64,000 nucleotides of DNA from Bemisia tabaci (taxonomy: Eukaryota; Arthropoda; Insecta; Hemiptera; Aleyrodidae): contig NC_092800.1 in the NCBI RefSeq assembly GCF_918797505.1, forward strand, positions 42,276,369 through 42,340,368, read 5' to 3'. A model generated the notes under the pieces. The model did not search any database. It was given only the letters and a program-made list of their open reading frames with translations, and had not been told where the DNA came from. The position numbers and the translations under genes are program-made. Of the stretch, positions 10,267-20,814 are shown in pieces; the stretch's first letter is position 1, and each line of letters opens with the position of its first letter.

Positions 10267-10704
10267 CTCGGAGATGTCCATTGACTGCGCATTAGCAACT
10301 GCAGCAAATCGTATTGCAGTCGATTAGTCGATGATTGTAACTATTGAATAGTCGCCAATTTGATTGAATACATGGTTATTCCACAGCCTATCGATGGGAA
10401 AATTTATGGCGTGTTCGGGCGCCTCAAAACTATAGTCGGCTCGCGCTCAGGTTCCAAATTGGAGATGGAGTCGCCCGAGCCCCGGGGGGGGGGGGGGGGG
10501 GCAACTTGGGCACTCTCCCCGTTGAACGGGACTGAAGATACGAAAAGGACATAAAAAACCCACTAATGCGCTTGAGTTTTTAGGGTGCGCTTAGCAATTA
10601 CGTTGAACTGAAGATCTAAAGTCATGAAACGGTAAGAATCTCAAAAAATAAATAATTTTGATAAATTATTTAATTGGTGCAAGTGAAGATGCGCGGAGCG
10701 CACT

Positions 10705-10795
10705 CTAGCGGTAGCGCATTGAACTAAGCCCCGTCCCGTGCAGCGGCAGCGCATTGAACTAACTAAGCCCCGTCCCGTGCAGCGGCAGACTCTGT
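10705..10795. repeat. Short tandem duplication (about 43-bp unit)
   Basis: GCGCATTGAACTAAGCCCCG and its neighbour CGTCCCGTGCAGCGGCAG occur twice head to tail. Confidence 0.75.
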
Positions 10796-10839
10796 GCCGG
10801 ACTGCGGGTGGTGGCGCGGCGTGGTGGCCGCTACTACAG

Positions 10840-11010
10840 ACAGTTTCCTTCCAATTTTTTTTAGAGAGTTTTGTATCGAATTTGATCGAAAGAATTGAAA
10901 AATTTCAATTAAAAATACCTAACCACAAATTTTCTCGAGAATAAATATTTATTGAGAGGAAATTATGTAAGGCAACATTCAATGTTATTGCGGCATTTTT
11001 CCTCAGAACG
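10840..11010. repeat. Strongly decayed CTAAGG-family copy
   Basis: Interior motifs (CTTCCAATTTTTTTTAGAGA, TTGAAAAATTTCAATTAAAA) and a right-end-like GGCATTTTTCCTCAG are recognisable, but the termini are gone. Confidence 0.4.
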
Positions 11011-11264
11011 GGAGAACTGCGATGGCAATATCTATTGAAGGGACGAGAGTCAGAGGGACTTAATCTCATAGCAACGTTGCTGAATTCAAGTTAAAATGCA
11101 TTGAGAATAGCTATTGCAATGTGGACTATTTAAGAAAATTTTAAACAAAGATCTAACTCCCGTTACATGAATAAAGGCGTGCTTTTTTAGGTGATATTGT
11201 GTAATATATCAATGCAATCAAGTTCTACAGTTCTACACACATTAGAAAGTCTCAGATCTATTGA

Positions 11265-11440
11265 TGTTTACTCTCTCTCTCTCCCTTTCTTACAGCTTTC
11301 CTTCTTCTCTCTCTTTCTTACATCTTATCTTCTTCTCTCTCTCTTTCTCACATCTTTCCTCCTTCTCCTCTCCTCAATTTTATCTCACTTATCAAATCAC
11401 TTATTCAAATATTTAAAAAATACACTAAAAAGGGGGGGGG
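11265..11440. repeat. CT-rich microsatellite followed by a G run
   Basis: Degenerate (CT)n/(CTTT)n repeats with TTACATCTT interruptions, then a run of G at 11431-11442. The open frame across it is low complexity. Confidence 0.75.
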
Positions 11441-11442
11441 GG

Positions 11443-13420
11443 TGTTAAATATACTTATGTCCAAAAGACAAAACAGGTAAAAAATGTGGGTTGCAATTTA
11501 TAAAAAACATCAAAATCTCCCTTTCCTAACACTCACTGGTAGTACAAGTTTAGGAATTATTATATCATGCTCATTCGAGGAATTTTTGAAAAGAAAACTA
11601 AGTACCTGTGAGAAGATAACGAATGATAACTGAAAACATGAAACTAATTGGGCATAAGTATTTAAGTAAGTAAATCATAATGAACTACATCCACTCTTGA
11701 CACATGTCAGAGTTCCTTCCGATTTAAATAAATCTAATTAAAGAAAAAATACGAGGTTTAGGATACATTTGGTGATCCTGGTATTTGTAAACACCTCATA
11801 ATGCGGTGACCGTAATGTCTAAACAACTAAATAAAAGCCAACATCTCGTAGGGGATCATGCACTCATTGAGTGCACAACCCGATAACCATAAAAGTGTCA
11901 GTCAGAGTAAAGAAACGCAAAATAATAGAACAGAATTGAAATCAGAATAGAGTACATTGATTTTTTCAGACCTGACCGGAGAGCTTGACCAATCTGACAA
12001 AAATAGCTTGGGCAGAATATTCCAGAGTATAGACATAATTCCCGAGACTCGTCCCACTAGATGAAAAACAGAGCACACAACGCACTTGACCCGATCACTG
12101 ACTCGGTTTCACACGACGCGAAAACACAATTAATCAGATCCGAAAACACGAGGACCGAAAGCACCGAAACTGAACGCGACCATGGAAAGGAATTGAAATC
12201 ATCGAAACCGCCACGAAAAGTTCACACACATCAGACGAACGACGAGAGTACAGAAACCGATGAAATAAAATATTGTGAGACGAACAGTAATGTCTGGGTT
12301 TAAGCAAGGACACGCGGGACCTTGAAGGTTCGAAAATCCTCGCGATCGAACTCGAACGGAACACCAGGCAAATTCTCCTCATTTCAGCCGAACACAAAAG
12401 GGGCCGACACTGATCGAGTAATCGCAACACAGAAGATAATTAGATCTCAACGGGTTTCTTGCGATTGAGAAAGCACTAAATCATCGAATCCGAAATCAAG
12501 TCCACGAAAACTTTCGACGGATAATCGAGAGAGGGCCACCCACGTAGTGCGAAAACCAAATCACTTCAACAGATGAGAGGAGAGATAAAGATAGGTCCCC
12601 GCATTTTCAACACTCCCGAATCTGTGGCGATTCCATTTTCGAGAAAAGTCTCCACCGAATTCGAATCACGTCCACGAAAAACTTGAACCGAATGTTAGCG
12701 AGAAGTTCACTTGCACCACGCGAAAACGAGTAACTTCAACCGATGAGACGAGAGACTGGAAGAATGCGTTCACGCACTTCACGCCCGACATCTTGGAAAA
12801 ATCACTGTCCTTTACCTTGGCCGAGTGAATAATTCGTCGTGAGTTCACACAATCTACGAGGAGACGATTAAAACTTGCACAGATATTGAGAATACTCGCA
12901 CTAATTAGCAAGAAGCAATGTTACAACGAGATGAATGGCTGGAGCAAAAAGGTACCGACCGGACGTGACAGAAGACAGATAGGCGACGCGGAACCTTTTA
13001 GTGACGCTGTTTTCGGAAAACTGGCGAAACTGGCCGACCGGAGGCGGGGAGGCCCGCGGGCCGGTGGGTAGGGGGGCGGGGCGCGCTCGTGCCTCAGGTC
13101 AGGTGGATGTCTCGCTGGGCTCGAGGCAGTCTCACTCCCCCCCCCCCCCCCTCCCACCCTATTGCTTTTGCTACTGCCTTACGCACACAGATTAGTCCTT
13201 ACGCAGCGCTGCGTGAGTGTGAGTGACGCGCCGGTAGGTTACCAGATTCGCGCTCTTTTATTTTCTCCTAGTAATTTGTTATCTCGTTTGTCAATGAGCG
13301 AGAAAGCTCCCCTCTCGCACACAGCCACGCACGATCAGATTTGTCTTTCCGCGCCTGTTGCCAAATCGACTACCAAACACCTTGGACTCAACTCCTGAGT
13401 TATGGCGAATTTTTCTACCA
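11443..13420. other. No gene recognised; degenerate duplication and CpG-rich island
   Basis: Between 12540 and 12790 a segment around CGAAAACGAGTAACTTCAAC is duplicated imperfectly about 170 bases apart. From about 12940 to 13200 the DNA becomes GC- and CpG-rich (GGCGGGGCGCGC). That could mark a promoter on either strand, but no TATA box, initiator-plus-ORF or splice pattern could be tied to it. Open frames here encode basic, low-information peptides. Confidence 0.35.
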
Positions 13421-13424
13421 GGAC

Positions 13425-13700
13425 GCTTGGGGTGGCGAAATTTCATGAGAGATAAAATCTTAAAATTTCACGCGAAATATTTCACGAAATTTCGGAAATT
13501 TGTGAAATATATTGAAAAATACCAGGTCCTTTTCATGTTAAGCAAAATGTAAAAATTGTGACTTTCTTCTATTTTTGAGTGCTTGAGGGCAGTTTGCATA
13601 CTCTAGCCCCTGAAAATATGAAATATTTCACAGTCTTGTGAAATTTCACGAAACACTTCACTGAAATTTTCAATCTTTCATTTCTTTCTTACGTTTCATG
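13425..13700. repeat. Dispersed ATTTCACGAAAT-rich repeat, copy 1
   Basis: Multiple GAAATATTTCAC and TTTCACGAAAT blocks flank a CATACTCTAGCCCCTGA core. The same arrangement occurs inverted at 43440-43690. Confidence 0.65.
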
Positions 13701-13800
13701 CCATCCTGAGGATGCTTGATGAAATGCCTGGTATGTCTGTCTTGCTTTCAAGATACGTGCCTTATACCATAAAGTGACTGGATCGTAATATCGTTACCTA

Positions 13801-14035
13801 CCGGCCAAAGTATCATAAGCTCCATGCGACGTTTCAAAATTTCCGCCGCCATTTTATATTTTTTCAGATTAATCGTTGGTTGAATCTGTTTGAAAATTTC
13901 ACTGAATTTTATCCGCAGCTCAAAGAGAATTCAATTAAATTTTCGGACAGCTTCGTTGAACAATTTCTCTGTAAAACAATAAAATGGCGGCGGAAATTTT
14001 GAAACGTCGCATGGCACTTGTCATGCTTTGGCCGG
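13801..14035. mobile_element. Palindromic MITE, CCGGCCAAAG ends
   Basis: CCGGCCAAAG at the left pairs with CTTTGGCCGG at the right. Inside, CATGCGACGTTTCAAAATTT pairs with its complement in the right arm (CGGCGGAAATTTTGAAACG). A T-rich spacer separates the arms. Confidence 0.78.
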
Positions 14036-14063
14036 AAGGCGAAGATAAAGCATCTCGTTAGGA

Positions 14064-14205
14064 CTACCGTGCTAAGGAAAAACGCCGTGTGAACCTTCAG
14101 GCGTTGCCAAATTTCCATTTATAAAATACGAATTTCCTGGTAAACTTATGGATACTTCCCTTCCTATTTTTCAGAAAATGTAGTTCTCAATTTTACTTAA
14201 AGATT
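14064..14205. mobile_element. CTAAGG-family MITE, 3' truncated
   Basis: ACCGTGCTAAGGAAAAACGC through the first half of the interior is present. The copy ends without a right terminus. Confidence 0.75.
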
Positions 14206-15117
14206 CAGTTTTGAGAAGTCGAGTCGAAAAATCGGATTTAGATATTTAGACAGATTAATCTCCCTAAAGTCCTATGAAGTGAGTTTCCAGAGTTTTATTC
14301 CATTTTTTCAAAAAAGGCGTATAGCTTCGATATAAGTGATGTAACCCAGTAATTTGTATTCTGAACATGGCAGATCGTAAAAAAATAGCTTCTTGAATGA
14401 CGATAGGTATTAAAGGTAGCGATGCTGCGACCGTGACACCTATCACGGCTAATCAGAGAGGTCGAACATGAAATTTTTGACTAAAACCGCAAATTTTGAT
14501 GTTTATTTCGTCACATTTTAAATTTAAGGGAAAACCAATTTCACGTAAAAAACCAATGGAACCTATTTTTAAACATCAAAACACCTAATCGCCATTCTTG
14601 TACGTCGACCCAGAGGTCATCTGGTAAATGGCATCTGGTATTTTCATCTTGAATGCCACCTATCTACGATTTTTCTGGCCGTCCAGGGGACGGACGCGAC
14701 GTCTCCTCCCAAAAATTTCAATTAGATCAAAATTTTAAGCTCCAACAAGTATCAGTACAAGACTGGGGAGAGGGTATTTAACTCAGGCAGATGCATTGGA
14801 AAATTACCCCCCCCCCCCCCCGGTGTTGTACTGATACTAGTTAGATTTCAGAATTTTGACTATAATTAAATTTGTGCACCTTTTGGGCCTGTTTTCTCCG
14901 CAAAATAGTGTGGACTTAGCACCGTCCGTCCGTCCGTCCGTCGGATTTTACCGTCTTGTTACAAATGGGCGTATATCTGCTAAACGGAACTATGTGCATG
15001 AAGACATAAGCCCTGAGACCCATGCGGATATATGCATAACAGGGCTCACGTCATAATGTGAACTCCAAATGAAGAATTTGAGGCCGTGTCCGATCAAAAC
15101 TCATCGAGCGAGATAAA
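14206..15117. other. No gene seen; C run and (GTCC)n tract
   Basis: Features are a C run at 14807-14821, a short CCGTCCGTCCGTCCGTCGG tract near 14924-14943, and a segment at about 14962-15055 resembling 54500-54600 (GCTAAACGGAACTATGTGC, ACAGGGCTCACGTCA). No coding signal was recognised. Confidence 0.4.
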
Positions 15118-15262
15118 TGGATTACATTTTGCAATAAGGAACCACTATTTCTGGCTCTTCCACAAAAGCACGTATCTGAATGAGGAAATCAATGGCATAT
15201 ATGTTGTTTCTAAAATGAGCCGGAGATAGTGGCTCCTTATTGCAGAATGTAATCCAAGTATG
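15118..15262. repeat. 145-bp hairpin element
   Basis: TGGATTACATTTTGCAATAA and AGGAACCACTATTTC pair with the right arm (AGATAGTGGCTCCTTATTGC, AATGTAATCC). It is related to 1261-1520. Confidence 0.78.
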
Positions 15263-15501
15263 CGTTCTTTAAAGACGTGCTCTCCTGTAGGTTGTTGCCT
15301 ATCCGGCGAAATTGAAGGCGAATCTCAAGTGGACAGTATACCTATACTGAGAGAATCACATACTGTTCACTGACTAACTCGCTTACAGCTTATTATGTGA
15401 GATAAATGGATGCTCTTAGAATACAACTATTCGTGCTCTCTGGTAGTTTTGCTGCCTATGCGGCAAATGGAAGGCGAACTCCCAAGCGGACAGAATATCT
15501 A

Positions 15502-15935
15502 AGTCGAAGGCAAATAGTCAAATCAGGGATTTTATCAAATGCCTAGGCAGATTGTCAAATTCTCAGAGGTTACGATGTTTCTCATGTTTTCAAAGAGACC
15601 TCTCGACTTTCCAATATTTTAAGAGTAAAAATCCATAAAAGTACAGAGTGTCCCGTTCGAAAATGCTCCTCACATTTTTTCAAAAGTCCAAATTGTCAAA
15701 TATGTTTATTTTATATTAGATTCTGTATAATAGAGATAAATGTGCAATCCAGGACTAGAGACAACTTATTGATCATTGCATGAAGCACATTTCTACAGAG
15801 AATTACTTCCCATATGATCCGAGCATTATTTTGTCTACAGTTAATAAAATAATCAGAATTTCAGTCTAAGTAAGAATATTTGACTATTTGCCAAGGCATT
15901 TAACCAAATGCCTGATTTGACTATTTGCCTTCGAT
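15502..15935. mobile_element. TIR element inserted in a tandem unit
   Basis: The left end CGAAGGCAAATAGTCAAATC and the right end GATTTGACTATTTGCCTTCG are exact complements. A second internal copy of GACTATTTGCCAAGGCATTT lies near the right end. No coding capacity was found. Confidence 0.75.
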
Positions 15936-16020
15936 ACCTATACCGAGAGAATCACCAACTGTTTATTGACTCAATTGAAGCTTATTATGTGAGATAAATT
16001 TGCTCTCTTAGAATAGACAA

Positions 16021-16087
16021 TAGGGTTAATACATGTATCTTGTAGTTCTCTATATATTTAATAATAAAGAAAGAAAAAAAGAAAAAA
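16021..16087. mobile_element. 67-bp A-tailed retroposed fragment with 11-bp duplication
   Basis: The 11-mer AGAATAGACAA occurs at 16010-16020 and 16088-16098, on either side of a short insert ending AATAATAAAGAAAG and an A-rich tail. A direct duplication plus an A-rich end is the hallmark of target-primed retroposition of a severely 5'-truncated transcript. Confidence 0.7.
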
Positions 16088-16389
16088 AGAATAGACAACT
16101 ATTCGAGCTTCCTGGTAGGTTTCCATCCTTATGCGGAAAATTTAAAGCGAACTCTCAGATGGACTAGGAATTGATGCGCGAGAGATTGCATACTTTCCAG
16201 GCTGTCTTTAAAAACCATGCATTATGAGTGCCTCCGAGCCATCCTAAGAAAATAGTAATCTCCGGGTTTTACAGACCTGTAGACACCCTGATCTAGGGAG
16301 AGCGGGCTCAGCTGGAGAATATCTCTCATCGATAGCCGGAAAAATTAATCGGCAAAAAAATGTTTGAGGTCGACACTCAAATCCCGTCA

Positions 16390-16560
16390 GACCGAACTCG
16401 GTCTTGTGAAAGAACGTCTTATGAGCCTTCGGGCGTTGCCGAAATTCGTGCGATACAACGGAAATTTCAGGGGAAATTTGTGATCCCCCCGATTTCATCA
16501 AAACAATCTACCTAAATATTTCAAGGAAAATATTCATACCCTACCTTACCAAGAAATAAT
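16390..16560. repeat. Decayed CTAAGG-family fragment
   Basis: GAGCCTTCGGGCGTTGCC followed by family-like interior (TATTTCAAGGAAAATATTCA). Both termini are degraded. Confidence 0.55.
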
Positions 16561-16616
16561 ATTAATATTATCGTGATACGCACAGCTTTTGTTTGTGGAA
16601 CTACGCAGTTCACCTC

Positions 16617-16855
16617 TGCCGTGCTAAGGAAGAACGCCGTATGAGCCTTCAGACGTTGCCAAGTTTCCTCCGATAAAAACCGAATTTACTGGGAAAATTG
16701 CGAATATTATTTTTCTAAATGTTCAGAATTTAATCTAAAATATCTGAAAATTTCAAGGAAAAATATGCACGAATGTTCTCAGTAATTCATATTTTATCAA
16801 AGAAAATTTGACAACTCTCGAAAGTTCATACGGCGTTCTTCCTTAGCACGGCAGA
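16617..16855. mobile_element. CTAAGG-family MITE, complete copy
   Basis: The left end GCCGTGCTAAGGAAGAACGC and right end GCGTTCTTCCTTAGCACGGC are perfect complements, extended by a GTTGCCAA region pairing with TTGACAAC. At 239 bp this is the reference copy in the window for a family with about a dozen members here. Confidence 0.92.
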
Positions 16856-16881
16856 CTTAGAGACTTTCTCCGTTCTTCGCC

Positions 16882-16912
16882 CCCCTCTCTCTCTCTCTCT
16901 CTCTCTCTTTTA
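16882..16912. repeat. (CT)n microsatellite
   Basis: A run of CT dinucleotides directly follows the MITE. Confidence 0.9.
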
Positions 16913-17305
16913 TAGTTCAGTATTTTTTACTGTTTCATTGTAACGGATCTGTCTTCGAAATAATTTATTTTCGTGTTCTTTTTCCTGTTTACGAACCCCC
17001 TCCCCCTCTTTCATTGTTTTGCAGCCCGGCGGTTTCTTGACCGGACCGCTAAAGAAACAAAACAGGGGATTTCCATGTCCTGATTACAATGACACGTAAG
17101 GTCGATCATCCACCTCAGTGAAACAAAGGACCCCGCCTGGCTGCATCCGAATGATCCTAATGATGTTTACGATGGAATGCACCCCTTCCTAAAATTCGTA
17201 AAGCTCGGGATTCCTGGAATACGTCCTAATTGCGAGAGGGGTCAGCAAGGGGGTGGGGGTGGCATGGGATTGTTTGTGGTGGCTACAGACAAACAGATTA
17301 CGAGC

Positions 17306-17345
17306 TTATAAAAGGGAAGCCCCAACCCTAAATTTCACTCAGTTT
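17306..17345 (+). promoter_or_regulatory. Candidate RNA polymerase II core promoter (TATA box plus initiator)
   Basis: TTATAAAAGG at about 17307 is followed roughly 30 bases later by TCAGTTTGGG (17338), a match to the arthropod initiator TCAGT. The spacing is that of a classic TATA/Inr promoter. Downstream an ATG at about 17363 reads MGDQ and meets a possible splice donor (CAG|GTCAGT). A stronger donor, TTC|GTGAGT, lies near 17499. The upstream 400 bases are unique and not MITE-like. The product of the transcript is unknown. Confidence 0.5.
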
Positions 17346-17499
17346 GGGTTCAGCAAGCGAAGATGGGTGATCAGGTCAGTGGGTCAGTCAGTCAGTGGTA
17401 TTGTGTTGTAGTGTAGTGGTACAGTGTGCAGTGGAGTGCAGTGCAAAGCAGTGCGGTCAGATGCCGGAATAGCAACGCTTACGCTACAGGTTCTAATTC
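17346..17499 (+). other. Candidate first exon or 5' leader of an unidentified transcript
   Basis: This runs from the predicted start site to the donor GTGAGT at about 17500. The only ATG frame (from 17363) closes after 17 codons in GTG/CAGT repeats if the early donor is not used. It is either a short coding start (MGDQ) or an untranslated leader. Candidate acceptors downstream are at about 19122, 20202 and 21638. Confidence 0.3.
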
Positions 17500-17509
17500 G
17501 TGAGTACAC

Positions 17510-18109
17510 CGTATGATATCTCATTAATAACTTCTACTTTCACAAAATTTAATGTTTAAAATGTATATTCTCTACAATTTAAAAAATTATTTTTTAATTT
17601 TTTTTTTTATTTCAAAATTTTTATCTTTCAAATTTTAGATTTAAATTTTTACTTCATAAATTTTAAGATTTTAACTTTTCAATTTGATTTTTATTTTAAT
17701 GTTTCGCATCATTTTTTCCAATCTATTCATACTCAATAGGTCAATAGTACATATATATTACTACTACCACAACTACTTTCTAACTACTCATACTATACTT
17801 ACTTACCGTACTTACTATACTGAATATACTGATTTACTTACTATACTACTCACCATGTACCCACTATACTACTATATTTTATAGTATATATACGCTATTG
17901 ATCTATTGACTCTGAAAAATTGTTAAAAATGATGTTAAACATTAACTTAAAAATCAAATTGAAAAATAAAAAATTTCAAAATTAAAAGGTAAAAATTTTA
18001 TTTCTAAAGTTTAAAAGATACAATTTTTGAAATTAAAAAAAAATTAAATTTTAACAATCGAAACTAAAGTTTTTAAACTGTAAAGACTGTTAACTGTTAA
18101 ACTCTTTTC
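17510..18109. repeat. Extremely AT-rich imperfect palindrome
   Basis: The left side (AAAATTTTTATCTTTCAAAT) is roughly complementary to the right side around 17950-18060, with a TACTAC/TTACT-rich centre at 17750-17880. I see no gene in it. Confidence 0.5.
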
Positions 18110-18113
18110 TTAA

Positions 18114-18553
18114 GGTGATTCGATGGGCGCCATATTTCGTGTCAGAACGGCATGCGATTTATCGCATCAATTGGTTCCATTTTTTCAGCTACTCGTCATT
18201 TTTCTCCAATTCTGAGATCGCAATTTTGTTGTCAGGAGACTAAAGCACTCACTTACTGATTTTAACAAAGAAATTTAACGTAATAAAGGCGTGCTTTTTT
18301 CAGAGAGAAAATATCGCATTCGAGTGCAGTTTCGATATCAGTATCGAATGCGATGTTTTCTCTTTGAAAAAACCACGCCCTTATTACGTTGAATTTCTTT
18401 GTTAAAATTGGTAGGTGAGTGCTTTAGTCTCCTGACAACAAAATTGCGATCTCAAATTTGGAGAAAAACGACGAGTTTCTGAAAAAATGGAGCCAATTGA
18501 TGCGATATATCGCACGCCGTTCTGACACGAAATATGGCGTCCATCGAATCAAC
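18114..18553. mobile_element. TTAA-flanked palindromic MITE (piggyBac-type target), copy 1
   Basis: TTAA at 18110-18113 and 18554-18557 flanks GGTGATTCGATGGGCGCCAT on the left and its imperfect complement (ATGGCGTCCATCGAATCAA) on the right. The interior is a long palindrome with a central GATATCAGTATCGAATGCGA region. TTAA duplication is established for piggyBac-superfamily transposition. The 440-bp copy encodes nothing. Confidence 0.88.
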
Positions 18554-18675
18554 TTAAGCCGTATATTTTCCCTCTTCAAAAGCTTCACAATTACTTTTCT
18601 TTCTCATTTGTATGAATCTTTTCAGAATTTACGAGAGATGCGGTTAGATGATTTTCAGAATTTTAATCACAAGGA

Positions 18676-18826
18676 AAATTGGACTGCATTTCGCAATTTG
18701 GAACTTTAAATTCTGGCCCGGTTTAAAAAAAACGTATGTGCCATTAGTTTCCCTATGCAAGTACGTGTTTTTTCTGGTGAGCCAGAATTTACAGCTCCAA
18801 TTTGCAAAAAATGCAGTCCAATTGAT
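18676..18826. repeat. 150-bp hairpin element
   Basis: AATTGGACTGCATTTCGCAA pairs with the right arm TTTGCAAAAAATGCAGTCCAATT by position. The centre is CCTATGCAAGTACG. Half copies occur near 7550-7665 and 38395-38470. Confidence 0.75.
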
Positions 18827-19121
18827 AGACTGCGTTTTTATTACTTTCTCGAAAGACAAACTATAGTTTTACTCTCCGTGTCTTACTTCTATTTATTTTT
18901 TTATCAGATTAGTATGAAACAAACACAGTAAAAATTACCTCTTTTATTTAGTGTTTTTTCCTGTATACTTTAAACTACTTTTCCGCTTTTTCCATAGCTT
19001 CAGACTGGAAGGAAAGACAGTTTTTCAAACTGTTCAGCTTAGTTTCATTTTCCGTTTTATATTCCGTAAGCCTTAAACTACCGAATTTTCTTTTGTTTAT
19101 CTTTTTTTTTCAGATCGGCAA

Positions 19122-19192
19122 GAAACGAAGCGCTCACAGTGAAAGCTGTTTTACTCGCATTTTGATTATTGAATTTCACATTAATTATTTTT
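19122..19192 (+). other. Splice-acceptor-bounded exon candidate A
   Basis: A T-rich tract and TTTTTTTCAG precede ATCGGCAAGAAACGAAGCG. Read one base in, it gives SARNEALTVKAVLLAF and then a stop. It parallels candidate B at 20203 (SAKNEENAPHDEP), with a TTTCAG acceptor and the NE core in the same frame. This suggests a duplicated exon, but no donor or product is certain. Confidence 0.25.
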
Positions 19193-19312
19193 AGTGTTGC
19201 AAATATTAACATAGATTTTCGCATAATTTAGCACGCTCACAGTGAAAGCAATTTTACACGCATTTTGATCATTGAATTGCACATTAATTATTTTTAGTGT
19301 TGCAAATATTAA
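19131..19312. repeat. Tandem duplication of about 108 bp bracketing a TTAA site
   Basis: CTCACAGTGAAAGC, CGCATTTTGAT, TTTTTAGTGTTGCAAATATT and CATAGATTTT occur twice. In the first copy the TTAA site at 19206-19209 is empty. In the second it holds the 436-bp MITE at 19313-19748. Confidence 0.85.
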
Positions 19313-19748
19313 GGTGATTCGATGGACGCCATATTTTGTGTCAGAACGGCATGCGATATATCGCATCAATTGGTTCTATTTTTTCAGCTACTCGTATTCT
19401 CCAAATTTTAGATCGCAATTTTGTTGTCAGGAGACTAAAGCACTCACTTACCAATTTTAACAAAGAAATTCAACGTAATGAAGGCGTGGTTTTTTTTGAG
19501 AGAAAATATCGCATTCGAGTGCAGTTTCGATATCAGAATCGAATGCGATGTTTTCTCTCTAAAAAAACCACGCCTTCATTTCGTTGAATTTCTTTGTTAA
19601 AACTGGTAAGTGAGTGCTTTAGTCTCCTGACAACAAAATTGCGATCTCAAATATGGAGGAAAATGACGAGTAGCTGAAAAAAAGGAACCAATTGATGCGA
19701 TATATCGCATGCCGTTCTGACACAAAATATGGCGTCCATCGAATCACC
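19313..19748. mobile_element. TTAA-flanked palindromic MITE, copy 2, with resolved target site
   Basis: TTAA at 19309-19312 and 19749-19752 flanks GGTGATTCGATGGACGCCAT and its complement ATGGCGTCCATCGAATCACC. The interior closely resembles copy 1, including matching GATATCGCATTCGAGTGC text. Comparison with the tandem neighbour at 19200-19222 shows a precise insertion with TTAA duplication. Confidence 0.93.
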
Positions 19749-19752
19749 TTAA

Positions 19753-20200
19753 CATAGATTTTGCATAATTTAGCAGGAAATACTAAGCATTTTTAATCAC
19801 CTATCACTTTTTTATCATTTATAATCACTTTAAAATGACATTTTATTAGTTACTCACATCATCGCCTATCTGACATAAGGGCGTAATTACACCCTGCAGT
19901 GAACCCTGTCTTCCAAACAATTCAATGCTTTTCCGGGCTCATCTCAATGTGTAGTTACGCGCTTCTGTAAGCCAAGCGACGAATTGACAAATAGCGAAAG
20001 AAAAGACAAAAGTAAAAATTAGCCTCATTACATTCCAAATAAATTATTAATTTTGCATTAGAATAAGAGATGGGTATCAGCTTTATCAAATTGATTTTAC
20101 ATGAACAAAACTAGTTCTCCAGTACCTAAATTTTTTATTTTCAAGTTAGGTTAAGCTCCAACTAATCATCATTCTTTTTTTTATTCTTAGTTTGTTTCAG
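19753..20200. other. No gene seen
   Basis: AT-rich sequence with a short ATAAGGGCGTAATTAC motif shared with 20835. No coding or repeat structure beyond that was recognised. Confidence 0.4.
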
Positions 20201-20202
20201 GT

Positions 20203-20303
20203 CTGCAAAAAACGAAGAAAATGCTCCGCATGATGAGCCATTGAAGACGGAAGTAGTGCCCTCCAAAATGTCCACCTATTTGTTCTATCGTATCCATAAC
20301 TGA
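20203..20303 (+). other. Splice-acceptor-bounded exon candidate B
   Basis: TTTGTTTCAG precedes GTCTGCAAAAAACGAAG. Frame two reads SAKNEENAPHDEPLKTEVVP, then SKMSTYLFYRIHN and a stop at 20301-20303. It resembles candidate A at 19122. The stop falls within a few bases of the foldback at 20296. It could be the terminal exon of the 17.3-kb unit, but I do not recognise the peptide. Confidence 0.25.
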
Positions 20304-20562
20304 ATCACCAAATACAAAAAGGGCACATGTCCAGAAAACCAAATTGTTCAGGAGACACAAAAAACTGTTTATCTCGTGGTAGATATTTTTTGGAAAGTCG
20401 TTATGTTTAAACAGGCTCTCCGCTTCGCCCCGCGCCGGTTTTTTTAAACATAACGACTTTCCAAAAAATATCTACCTACCACAATACAAACAGTTTTTTG
20501 TGTCTCCTGAACAATTTGGTTTTCTGGACATGTGCCCTTTTTGTATTTAGTGATTCAACTTG
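20296..20562. mobile_element. 267-bp near-perfect foldback element
   Basis: The left arm (TGAATCACCAAATACAAAAA, GGGCACATGTCCAGAAAACC, then TTGTTCAGGAGACACAAAAA) is almost exactly complementary to the right arm (20430-20560). The loop is GC-rich (CTCCGCTTCGCCCCGCGCC). Arm identity by eye is well above 95 percent, so the insertion looks recent. Confidence 0.85.
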
Positions 20563-20814
20563 AATGCCCTCGGTTGTTGAAAGACTCTCTTGTGATACTA
20601 TCGAACAATACTGCATTCAACTGAAATTAATTAGACTGAATCATGTAGAAAGGAGTTAGCTTTTTCGGTTTATTGTAGCAAAGACATAAATGCCATACAT
20701 TTTTCTAAATGAGCCAGAAAAATTAGTTTCTTTTCGCGTAATACAGTTCAGTTACTCTACAGATGAATGCAAACTTGAAACTATCGAGAAAAATAAAACT
20801 GCAAAGAAACGTAG

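Larger units (their letters stand above)
15280..16160. repeat. Tandem repeat units disrupted by two insertions
   Basis: A unit containing GAGAGAATCAC, TTATTATGTGAGATAAAT and AATACAACTATTCG occurs about three times. It is interrupted by a TIR element at 15502-15935 and an A-tailed insertion at 16021-16087. Neighbouring unit copies show approximately what the uninterrupted sequence looked like. Confidence 0.65.

Noticed and set aside
12061..12430. Open frames on both strands near 12.1-12.4 kb as a gene
   Set aside because: No start, splice or domain evidence; the peptides are basic and low in information.
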